From JACQZO01 sp964512325 (lineage in GTDB: Bacteria; Patescibacteriota; Gracilibacteria; RBG-16-42-10), in the NCBI GenBank assembly GCA_964512325.1, contig CAZEGN010000013.1, positions 1-34,992 of the forward strand: a stretch of 34,992 nucleotides of DNA, read 5' to 3'. The notes beneath the pieces are model-generated. The model made no database searches. It had not been told where the DNA came from and saw only the letters and a program-made list of their open reading frames with translations. The position numbers and the translations under genes are program-made. Below are positions 6,874-13,123 of this stretch, one piece after another. Position 1 is the first letter of the stretch, and every line of letters starts with the position of its first letter.

Positions 6874-7269
6874 ATGAAATATTGGATTTTAAAAACTGAA
6901 CCAAGCACTTATAGCTGGTCTGACTTGGTAAGAGACAAAAAAACTGCTTGGACAGGAATTCGCAATTATCAAGCTAGGAATAATATCCGGGCAATGACTC
7001 CTGGTGACATTTGTTTTATTTATCACAGCGGTGCTGAAAAACAAATTGTCGGCAGCGCCAAAGTAGTATCAGCTTCTTACCCAGACCCAACCGCCCCAGG
7101 CGAAGCTTGGAGCTGTGTTGACCTTGAAGTGCTAACCCCGCTTAAACAACCTATCACACTAGCCGCGATCAAAAGTCATCCCGTCTTAAAAGATATTACT
7201 TTAGCTAGGAACAGCAGACTATCCGTAAGCCCTCTGACAGAGAATGAGGGCGCTATTATCTTCAGATAG
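6874..7269 (+). CDS. EVE-domain protein
   Basis: A 131-residue single EVE domain (a PUA-like fold related to YTH). The start MKYWILKTEPSTYSWSDLVR, then TAWTGIRNYQARNNIRAM and GDICFIYHSG, are textbook EVE motifs. EVE domains bind modified bases through an aromatic cage; Trp4, Trp15 and Trp26 are candidates. Free-standing EVE proteins (THYN1-like) are widespread and have an uncertain role; other EVE domains are fused to modification-dependent restriction enzymes, but no such partner is nearby. The C-terminus (RNSRLSVSPLTENEGAIIF) matches the family end, so the gene is complete, slightly shorter than the usual 140-155. It is the only plus-strand gene between 4485 and 21243. Confidence 0.95.
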   Translation: MKYWILKTEPSTYSWSDLVRDKKTAWTGIRNYQARNNIRAMTPGDICFIYHSGAEKQIVGSAKVVSASYPDPTAPGEAWSCVDLEVLTPLKQPITLAAIKSHPVLKDITLARNSRLSVSPLTENEGAIIFR

Positions 7270-7277
7270 AAAAGCTC

Positions 7278-8132
7278 TTATGCCTCGTGTTCAGGCAATT
7301 TGCTGCTAGCAAGAAAAGCCTCGATCGCAAGGATTAATTGTTCTGCGTTGAAATTGCCGGTTGCAAAGTTTTTTGGTCCATCTGCACTATTTGCTTCAAA
7401 AGAAAATTGTCCAGTTACTTGACCTTTTGCTGCCCCAATACAATTTTTCTGGATAATATCAAGTCTGTCGCGAGCAAGTACAGCAACTACTGTTTGATCA
7501 ACATCACAATTCGGAAGATGCAGTCTTCTGAATGTAAACGTACCGAAGTGGCCATCAGCAATACGGCTAATGAGATTCTTTAAAGCAGTACTCTCTGTTG
7601 GTTGAATTACTACCCTATCCTCTAATCCTTTCGTATCGACAACTTCAATCGCTGTTGCCGCTCGTTCTCCAGCATCATCGACAGTTGGCAAAAATATAAC
7701 TTCAGGGCCAGAACCACCTGTACTAGCAACAATAGCAGCTCTTGTTTCTTGTCTACCTGATTCAATTTTATCCTCAACCAATGCTTTCATGCCCTGATAA
7801 ACTTGCGCAATGCTGCCGATTAACACATCACATCCAAGCATCCGATAGCCTGAAGGATCAATATGAAATGCTATTGATGCAACAAGTTGCCCATGCTCAC
7901 CATACAACATCAAAGTCATCGAATTATATTGAGAATGACAGGTTACAGTGATTTGATCTCTTGATCTTTCGCCTTTTTGCCAGCTGGTTTTCTGCATGCT
8001 ATCCATATTACGAAGCATCATTAGAATCCAAAAACAAACTTGCTCTAATGAATGCTCTCTTCTTTCGAGACAGCCATCAAACTCTGCTAGTTGTGCCTCA
8101 AACTTTGTGTAATCGAGCTCCTTATTCACCAT
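7278..8132 (-). CDS. Unknown 284-residue protein
   Basis: No family recognised. The ATG at 8132 is preferred to a TTG three codons upstream. The protein is soluble, without signal peptide. Residues 1-115 form a helix (LEQVCFWILMMLRNMDSM) then beta strands (DQITVTCHSQYNSMTLMLYG, QLVASIAFHID), then a helix (IAQVYQGMKALVEDKIE). A second half, from about 150, begins AIEVVDTKGLEDRVVIQPTE and ends with an alpha/beta region. The pattern helix-strand-strand-helix of the first half is loosely echoed in the neighbouring protein at 8188-8610, so the two may be distant relatives; this is a visual impression only. The gap of 55 bases suggests co-transcription. The stop is nine bases from the convergent EVE gene end. 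Confidence 0.75.
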   Translation of the reverse strand: MVNKELDYTKFEAQLAEFDGCLERREHSLEQVCFWILMMLRNMDSMQKTSWQKGERSRDQITVTCHSQYNSMTLMLYGEHGQLVASIAFHIDPSGYRMLGCDVLIGSIAQVYQGMKALVEDKIESGRQETRAAIVASTGGSGPEVIFLPTVDDAGERAATAIEVVDTKGLEDRVVIQPTESTALKNLISRIADGHFGTFTFRRLHLPNCDVDQTVVAVLARDRLDIIQKNCIGAAKGQVTGQFSFEANSADGPKNFATGNFNAEQLILAIEAFLASSKLPEHEA

Positions 8133-8187
8133 AAAATTCAATTAATTAAATTAGGAAGAAAACAAAATACCACAAAAGTCACTTTAT

Positions 8188-8610
8188 TCAAGCGACACCC
8201 CCTGCCGGCTGTGTATCCTCATCAGCAGCAAAATCTGGACCATATTCTAAGGTGAAACCGCTTTCATCATTACATAAAACGCCAGCAATTGCGGCTAATA
8301 TATTTCTCGCCAAGGCAAGCTCCATGCTCAGGTAATATTGCCCTATATTTGCATGATCCACGGCAGCAATAATGCAGTTATTTTGTTTATCGTGCGTAGC
8401 CAGCATGCTTAGACTGCCCTCAAATATAATGGTCGCTATAAATGGTCGACCAGAGTAAGAAGGAACCACGACCTCAATATCACGACGATAATTGGGATGT
8501 TCTTGCAAACTATCCTTTAATGCTTTCCTTATCCTAAGGAAGTGATCATAAACTTTTTGTAGCAGATAATTGCTACGACACTCCTCCGCTTTTACTATAC
8601 TGGCAGACAT
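8188..8610 (-). CDS. Unknown 140-residue protein
   Basis: No family recognised. It starts MSASIVKAEECRSNYLLQKV, with an N-terminal helix, a run of beta strands (DIEVVVPSYSGRPFIATIIF, SLSMLATHD, NNCIIAAVDH), and a helix (YYLSMELALARNILAAIAGV) before an acidic, probably loose tail (YGPDFAADEDTQPAGGVA). Soluble, no signal peptide. It is the first gene of a probable two-gene transcript with the 284-residue protein. The 590 bases upstream hold only repeats and tRNA-fMet, so its promoter must be just before 8610; no convincing box is seen. Confidence 0.72.
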   Translation of the reverse strand: MSASIVKAEECRSNYLLQKVYDHFLRIRKALKDSLQEHPNYRRDIEVVVPSYSGRPFIATIIFEGSLSMLATHDKQNNCIIAAVDHANIGQYYLSMELALARNILAAIAGVLCNDESGFTLEYGPDFAADEDTQPAGGVA

Positions 8611-8691
8611 AATCAGAATATCGGTTTACAGCGCGCAGCAAAATAGCAGAAATGAAATAAGATGCAAGAATAGGGGGAGAGGAGGACAATT

Positions 8692-8721
8692 CGCAATTTG
8701 GAATTCGTAATTCGCAATTGA
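8692..8721. repeat. AATTCGCAATT-type intergenic repeat
   Basis: Two copies of AATTCGCAATT flank AATTCGTAATTCG. Related words (AATTCGGAA, AATTACGAATTAC, ATTCAAAATTC) recur only between genes at 16020-16050, 19050-19080, 19572-19643 and 34725-34750, so they form a dispersed simple repeat of this genome. Confidence 0.55.
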
Positions 8722-8790
8722 AAAGCCACAACCGAAGAGACCACGCAGAGAGACATAGCCAAGGGAATATCCATTCATTTTCTTCTTCTC

Positions 8791-8992
8791 TTCGTCATCC
8801 TAACCGGAGCGAAGCGTAGTGGCCTGCCCTGAGCATGTCGAAGGAGCCTGTCCTGAGCAAGGTCGAAGGAGCCTGTCCTGAGCAAGGTCGAAGGAAAGGA
8901 TCTTGCCGTTTGCTGTCCAACGCTCCATGAACCTCTATCGTAACAAATTGCTTACACCGGGAGGATCCCTCCACGGAAATCGGAATGACGAA
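8791..8992. mobile_element. Miniature inverted-repeat (REP/MITE-like) element
   Basis: Ends are TTCGTCATCC at 8791-8800 and GGAATGACGAA at 8982-8992, inverted copies with one extra base. Pyrimidine/purine flanks (CTTCTTCTC and AAAGAAGG) extend the pairing. The inside contains three tandem CCTGAGC-type units and a GGGAGGATCCCTCC near-palindrome. No transposase gene is present. Similar CGTCATTCC...GGATGACG elements with internal GCTCAGG words are common in many environmental bacteria. Confidence 0.6.
8822..8895. repeat. Three tandem 24-25 base units
   Basis: Units at 8822-8845 (24 bases), 8846-8870 and 8871-8895 (25 bases). The last two are identical; the first differs by a C/T change and a deletion. 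The core CCTGAGCAAGGTCGAAGG is partly palindromic (CCTGAGC...with TCGAAGG). Confidence 0.9.
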
Positions 8993-9200
8993 AAAGAAGG
9001 AATAGAAAAGGGACGGTAAGGAAAAAGAGCACATAGTTGTTCTTCACAATTTTCTCTTTCTAGTTTTTTGCTCTCTAAGTAAAATCCTTTGGGCTCTGAT
9101 TAGTGTTCAAGGCTTGAATTTTCAATTTTCCTTGCATATTTGTCATAAGTCGGTAAACTACAAGCGGTCATCATCGGTGATGATCAAATCTTTTCATTGA

Positions 9201-9276
9201 CGCGGGGTAGAGCAGTTGGCAGCTCGCAAGGCTCATAACCTTGAGGTCGCTGGTTCGAGTCCAGCCCCCGCAACCA
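9201..9276 (+). tRNA. Initiator tRNA-fMet(CAU)
   Basis: A 76-base cloverleaf: CGCGGGG pairs with CCCCGCA, leaving the C1-A72 mismatch that marks bacterial initiator tRNA. Anticodon loop CTCATAA (CAU) sits on a CAAGG/CCTTG stem. That stem has two G-C pairs next to the loop rather than the canonical three. T arm GCTGG-TTCGAGT-CCAGC, discriminator A, encoded CCA. Confidence 0.95.
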
Positions 9277-9294
9277 ACGAGCACATGTGCTCGT
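9277..9294 (+). other. Perfect 18-base palindrome abutting tRNA-fMet CCA
   Basis: ACGAGCACATGTGCTCGT begins at the base after the CCA. As RNA it would form a stem of up to seven base pairs with a four-base loop. No T-run follows it directly. Confidence 0.85.
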
Positions 9295-9314
9295 CTTATC
9301 CTTATCCTCCTACA

Positions 9315-9340
9315 CTTTCTCCCCAGGAAAGGCTGTTTTT
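9315..9340 (+). terminator. Intrinsic terminator of tRNA-fMet
   Basis: CTTTC-TCCCCAG-GAAAG stem-loop followed by GCTG and five T residues. The same architecture and much of the same sequence recur after tRNA-Pro(GGG) at 28018-28045. The flanking GTGCTCGAAGGA word is also shared. Confidence 0.65.
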
Positions 9341-9374
9341 CAGTGCTCGAAGGAGAAGGTTAAGGATAGGTAAT

Positions 9375-10550
9375 TTATTCTTTTTGGTAGATAGCGAATT
9401 TTAGGTATTCGCCTTCGGGGAAGAAGACTGAAATGGGATGATCCCAGGTGTGCCCGCGCTCTTCGAGCAGACGCAAGTTTACACCTTGCTTTTCACATGC
9501 CCAAAAGGCAATTTTATGAAACAGGGCACGATCTACCCAACCGGAACAAGAAGCAGTAATAAAGATGCCTCCCGGTGCTAAACGCTTCAAAGCTAGCTGA
9601 TATAATACTCGGTAAGCATTAGTGCCAGCCTGCAAATCTTTCTTTGATTTTACCATGCCCGGTGGATCAAGAATGATCACATCGTATTGCTCGTCTATTT
9701 TCTTTAAGTATTCGAATGCATCCTCACAGGCATAAAGACATTGTGAACTAACATTATTCAGGTCCGCATTTTCACGGGCCAAATCGATTGCTGCCTGCGA
9801 CGAGTCAACCGATGTCACTGATTTAGCACCATACAAGGCGGCATGTACTGAAAAAGCACCACTATACGAAAACATATTTAATACTTTCTGCTCATGTACA
9901 TAAGGTGCTATTGCTTGGCGGTTCGCTCTTTGGTCAAGGAAAAAACCCGTTTTCTGGCCAGACACAATATCCACCCAAAACTGGGCTTGGCCTTCAGTAA
10001 TCTTCACTCTTTCATTTGTTAGTTCACCCCATAGTAGACCAGTGCGTGAAGCTAAGCCCTCAACTGCACGATTATCACTTTCGCTCCTTTCAAACACCGC
10101 ATCCAAACTGATAGTGTTTACGAGAGCCTGTACAATTTGCGCTCGCCACTGCTCTAAACCAAGAGTATAAATTTGAATAACGGCCACTCGATCATAGATA
10201 TCCACAATTAAGCCAGGCATATCATCAGCAGAGCTAAATACCAAGCGATAAGCATTGCTCTGATTCAAAAATGGTTTTCGTCTTCTTAAAGCAGATTGCA
10301 AGCGTCTCTGCCAAAAAGAGCCATCAATCTCCTCTCCCTTTTGCCAGGTTAACACGCGGCAAGCAATGGTAGCTTTATTGTTATAATAGCCCAAAGCTAA
10401 AAACTCGCCTCTGGCACTAACAATCTCCACTAACTGTCCAGGCTCAGCCTGCTTCTGAGAAATCGCACCAGAGAACACCCAAGGATGATGTTTCTTTAAC
10501 GATTGTTCTCTCCCCGCCCGAATAACCACCCGCCCTTTATTTGTTGCCAT
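9375..10550 (-). CDS. rlmI: RlmI-like class I SAM-dependent rRNA cytosine methyltransferase
   Basis: The ATG at 10550 gives a 391-residue product starting MATNKGRVVIRAGREQSLKK; the in-frame ATG at 10589 would add residues of the gene upstream in another frame. Order: PUA RNA-binding domain (about 5-75), central RlmI/RlmK linker domain, then a Rossmann methyltransferase. Visible motifs are TGFFLDQRANR (about 201-211), SAM motif I NMFSYSGAFSVHAA (225-238), acidic loop SVDSS (247-251), catalytic-loop DPPGMVKSKKDL (295-306) and ASCSGWVD (333-340) with the catalytic Cys. E. coli RlmI makes m5C1962 of 23S rRNA and is about 396 residues, so length fits. It is the last gene of the minus run beginning at 15972, and its start overlaps the preceding small gene by 14 bases. 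Confidence 0.92.
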   Translation of the reverse strand: MATNKGRVVIRAGREQSLKKHHPWVFSGAISQKQAEPGQLVEIVSARGEFLALGYYNNKATIACRVLTWQKGEEIDGSFWQRRLQSALRRRKPFLNQSNAYRLVFSSADDMPGLIVDIYDRVAVIQIYTLGLEQWRAQIVQALVNTISLDAVFERSESDNRAVEGLASRTGLLWGELTNERVKITEGQAQFWVDIVSGQKTGFFLDQRANRQAIAPYVHEQKVLNMFSYSGAFSVHAALYGAKSVTSVDSSQAAIDLARENADLNNVSSQCLYACEDAFEYLKKIDEQYDVIILDPPGMVKSKKDLQAGTNAYRVLYQLALKRLAPGGIFITASCSGWVDRALFHKIAFWACEKQGVNLRLLEERGHTWDHPISVFFPEGEYLKFAIYQKE

Positions 10551-10701
10551 ATGTTTTTTGTAGATACTCCACAATAGCATCAGATTCATACATCGTCAGC
10601 CCCTTATCAACATCAACTAAAAAAGACACTTGCAGTCTGCTTAACCCTGCTTGCACTGTTGCACAATAAACGCAATTTCCTCTCTGAGACAGCAACGACA
10701 T
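10537..10701 (-). CDS. 54-residue thioredoxin-fold (GST N-terminal-like) mini-protein
   Basis: The product begins MSLLSQRGNCVYCATVQAGL, with a CxxC motif (C10, C13), and ends with TMYESDAIVEYLQKTYG, the typical end of glutaredoxin/GST N-terminal domains (Ser after Glu contacts glutathione in relatives). Such domains normally have about 75-80 residues; here the strand-helix stretch of some 25 residues between the CxxC helix and the LVDVD strand is missing. It may be a shrunken but functional fold or a gene with an internal deletion; the frame is intact either way. The ATG at 10701 has a GAGGGGG purine run about 18 bases upstream, too far for a normal Shine-Dalgarno. It overlaps the rlmI start by 14 bases and follows the FtsB-like gene by 53. 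Confidence 0.68.
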   Translation of the reverse strand: MSLLSQRGNCVYCATVQAGLSRLQVSFLVDVDKGLTMYESDAIVEYLQKTYGNK

Positions 10702-10754
10702 AATTTTGTAAACTTATCCCCCCTCAATTTATCATCTATAATTTTCCATCTCCT

Positions 10755-11141
10755 TCACCGCAAAAAAAACTTCCACCAGCGTTGCGTATTACTCAATGAA
10801 AGCCATGAGTTAATAGCCTGGCTTTCACTGGTATTCACCTGATCTTGTCCCTGACTACGAATAATAAATACATCTTCATTAGGATTTTTCACATTCTGAA
10901 TCTTTTTTGCCTCTTTTTCTTTATAAGCCTCAGTATCTAGATATTTAAGATATTCCTGCATATCACGATTTTCACGCTCTAGCTGAATAATCTCAGCTTC
11001 GCTCTGACTGATTTGTTGATTTATCTGATAGTCCTGATAGCTTTTTATGGCATAGGTGTACATCTGGTATATCGCCAGAAAAATACAGACTCCAAGGAGA
11101 ATGCGCATCGTCATGTTTTCTTGCCATTTGTGACGTAACAT
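10755..11141 (-). CDS. FtsB/DivIC-type septum formation initiator protein
   Basis: A 128-residue bitopic protein: short cytoplasmic N-terminus, one membrane segment (ILLGVCIFLAIYQMYTYAI, 14-32), a coiled coil (ISQSEAEIIQLERENRDMQE, 44-63) and the family's short conserved region, YLDTEAYKEKEAKKIQNVKN, followed by NEDVFII. FtsB/DivIC works in the divisome as a complex with FtsL and FtsQ, activating septal wall synthesis. The C-terminal tail from about residue 95 is unconserved. It starts seven bases after the holA stop, so it is co-transcribed with holA and the nuclease gene. The family call is secure from architecture; the exact orthology, FtsB or DivIC, is not. Confidence 0.85.
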   Translation of the reverse strand: MLRHKWQENMTMRILLGVCIFLAIYQMYTYAIKSYQDYQINQQISQSEAEIIQLERENRDMQEYLKYLDTEAYKEKEAKKIQNVKNPNEDVFIIRSQGQDQVNTSESQAINSWLSLSNTQRWWKFFLR

Positions 11142-11147
11142 AAGCGC

Positions 11148-12077
11148 TTAATACATATCAATACTAACACAAAATTGATTGAGAGCTACCTTTGCATCTA
11201 CTTTCCCTTGCTTTGCCAACAAATCAATTTCCAGTAATTTTGCTAGCCACAGTTTTGCTGTAGCTAAACTAAAGTTTCTTTTTTGCTGTAGCATCTTTTT
11301 TGCCACAAAAGCATGAATACGCAGCTTCTTCAAAACTTCATCCGGAGAAGAACGCTTTGTTTCAGCATCCAATAAAAATAGAATTTTTTTAAGATGATTG
11401 ATCACCATGGTTAGCAACATCAATTCGTTTTCACCTTGGTCAAATAAGCTTTTGAGCAGACTCGCTGCTTTAGCACTATCTTTGGCAAACAAGCTGTCCA
11501 AAAAAGGAAAAACCGAGATAGAAAACTGATAATCATTGAACACCGTATCCACCAATTCAGACTTTCCCGCTCTTTGTAGCAATTCAGCTTTGGCGATCTC
11601 TTGTGCAGCTAAAGCCGTATCAAGCATATGCACTTGTTCCAAGTACATTTTTTGTGCCGGTGTTAATACCAACTTTTGTGTGGTTAAGCGACCGCGTCGA
11701 CAGAAAAACACATACTTTTCTTCCAAGTGCTTCTGAGCAAGGAGATCTTGAATATGAGCATGCTTTACTGCTTCTAAATCATCCTCTGCATAATAAATAA
11801 TGGTGTGTTGTTCTCCTCCTCGTACAAACCATGGTAATAATGCGTGATTTTTTTTGTTAGCAAGTGAAGCCCCAAAGTCTTTTAAAACAATCAGCTTTTT
11901 ATTGCCAAATAGTGAGTCGGTACCAAGCAAATCAGCCAACTCATCAGCCATTGGCAATTCATCTCCAAACAAAATCATTATTTCACCATCAGGATAAAGC
12001 TTCTTAAATTGCAACCGAAATGAAGCAAGCTTTTCACGCATCACCAATTTGTCATCACCGTAGAGCAAAATATTCAT
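11148..12077 (-). CDS. holA: DNA polymerase III delta subunit
   Basis: A 309-residue clamp-loader delta subunit. The N-terminus (MNILLYGDDKLVMREKLASF) is the standard opening, followed by the LLGTDSLFGNKKLIVLKDFG signature at residues 49-68 and a C-terminal all-helical collar (QGENELMLLTMVINHLKKIL; AKKMLQQKRNFSLATAKLWL). Delta opens the sliding-clamp ring together with delta-prime and gamma/tau. It lacks a functional ATP site, as expected. It is a little shorter than the usual 330-345. Its ATG overlaps the TGA of the PD-(D/E)XK nuclease gene by four bases (ATGA), and an FtsB-like gene starts seven bases after its stop. No Shine-Dalgarno, consistent with coupling. Confidence 0.92.
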   Translation of the reverse strand: MNILLYGDDKLVMREKLASFRLQFKKLYPDGEIMILFGDELPMADELADLLGTDSLFGNKKLIVLKDFGASLANKKNHALLPWFVRGGEQHTIIYYAEDDLEAVKHAHIQDLLAQKHLEEKYVFFCRRGRLTTQKLVLTPAQKMYLEQVHMLDTALAAQEIAKAELLQRAGKSELVDTVFNDYQFSISVFPFLDSLFAKDSAKAASLLKSLFDQGENELMLLTMVINHLKKILFLLDAETKRSSPDEVLKKLRIHAFVAKKMLQQKRNFSLATAKLWLAKLLEIDLLAKQGKVDAKVALNQFCVSIDMY

Positions 12078-13120
12078 AGTTCTTCGACAGGAGGTAATGT
12101 TTGCGCAATGATTATACGACTCATTTCAATAGTCTGTAAAAATTCAGGCAGTACTCCTTGCTCTTCTAGGTATTTCTTCGTTTTTTTGCTATCAAGTCTA
12201 GTAGTTTTTGTGGTCATCTTTCTTACTCTCGCCTGAGTACCGAAAACCTGTTCAAAATGATTGGAGATTAGAAAATCATCAAGTTTCGTTTTGGCAATTT
12301 GGACTTTTTCCTCAAGTTCTTTCTTTTGAGCTATCAGGTCGACATAAGTATCCGCCAGTTCTTGCCCTGTTTGCTTGAGTGCCGGTGCTGCAAACTTATG
12401 CTTGGCCATAGGACAAACTGCTCGGTAGGAGCAGTTATCGCAGTGGCGACCAGGCTGAGGCGAAAAATCGCTTGTTTTTATTTGGGTAACCAGCTCTCTT
12501 AATCGCAACTCAGCCTTTTCTTTAAAGCTTGAGTCCGGTGTAAAGCTGACTTGCATATCTGGTCGCAAATAGCAAAGTGTCAGTTTGACCTCATTGGTGT
12601 TTGGCCATAGGAACCTTAAAGCGAGATAATAAATTGCTAACTGCAAGTTTTCAGACATATCACTCTCCGCGGGCACAATACGTCCTGTTTTATAATCAAT
12701 TATCTCCAGACACTGATCTGACACTTTATCGATACGGTCAATTCTACCAGTGATCTCATACTCATCCTGCACAGGAAATGAGAAACGCCTCTCTAAACCA
12801 ATAGTATGACTTTTTCGCGGCATCTGCGCTTTTTGCCATTCACGCTCAATGATTTCAAGAGCCGTTGTAAAATCATTTTGTTCATAAGTAGCATCTTGAT
12901 AGAGACGCTTTTGCCATTTAGAGCTGACCATATGAGCCAACTCTTCTTTGCTAATGGGCAACAATGAAGTCGCATAAAGTTCCTCCATAACTTGATGCAG
13001 CAAAGTACCAAAATGCATGGTTGCATTCTGTTCCGCCGGCAATTTATCGATATAACAGAATTTATATTGGAGCGGGCAAGTGAGAAATGTTTGAAGGGCT
13101 GAATAAGAAAGCTTAGGCAT
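12074..13120 (-). CDS. PD-(D/E)XK nuclease with Fe-S cysteines (RecB/AddB-type)
   Basis: A 348-residue member of the PDDEXK_1 / Cas4-RecB-like group. N-terminal LSYSALQTFLTCPLQYKFCY (4-23) carries the first Fe-S Cys (C15); GTLLHQVMEELY provides the helix with His42; the active site is GRIDRIDK (125-132) plus IIDYKTGR (140-147), giving Asp and Lys of D-x-K; QLAIYYLAL is the family QxxxY helix. HCDNCSYRAVC (226-236) supplies three more cysteines, completing a four-Cys cluster site (15, 227, 230, 236). Such stand-alone proteins are probably nucleases acting in double-strand-break processing. A coiled coil (IAQKKELEEKVQIAKTKLDD) and a basic C-terminus follow. Three bases separate it from the SLH/CAP gene; it overlaps holA by four. 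Confidence 0.9.
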   Translation of the reverse strand: MPKLSYSALQTFLTCPLQYKFCYIDKLPAEQNATMHFGTLLHQVMEELYATSLLPISKEELAHMVSSKWQKRLYQDATYEQNDFTTALEIIEREWQKAQMPRKSHTIGLERRFSFPVQDEYEITGRIDRIDKVSDQCLEIIDYKTGRIVPAESDMSENLQLAIYYLALRFLWPNTNEVKLTLCYLRPDMQVSFTPDSSFKEKAELRLRELVTQIKTSDFSPQPGRHCDNCSYRAVCPMAKHKFAAPALKQTGQELADTYVDLIAQKKELEEKVQIAKTKLDDFLISNHFEQVFGTQARVRKMTTKTTRLDSKKTKKYLEEQGVLPEFLQTIEMSRIIIAQTLPPVEEL

Positions 13121-13123
13121 AGA

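Larger units (their letters stand above)
8611..9200. other. Repeat-rich intergenic region
   Basis: 590 bases without a credible gene. It contains AATTCG-type short repeats (8692-8721), a miniature inverted-repeat element (8791-8992) with three tandem units inside, and the approach to the initiator tRNA, where TCATCA-TCGG-TGATGA forms a small hairpin near 9168-9183. The 79-codon minus-strand frame at 8795 is a translation of the repeats. Confidence 0.7.

Noticed and set aside
6874..7269. EVE protein as part of a restriction or defence system
   Set aside because: No nuclease or methyltransferase next to it; the stand-alone form is a widespread housekeeping-like gene.
8795..9034. 79-codon minus-strand frame rich in Leu, Arg, Gly and Ser
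   Set aside because: It is a translation of the tandem and inverted repeats; products of this type commonly arise from CCTGAGC-GTCGAAGG repeats and are not genes.
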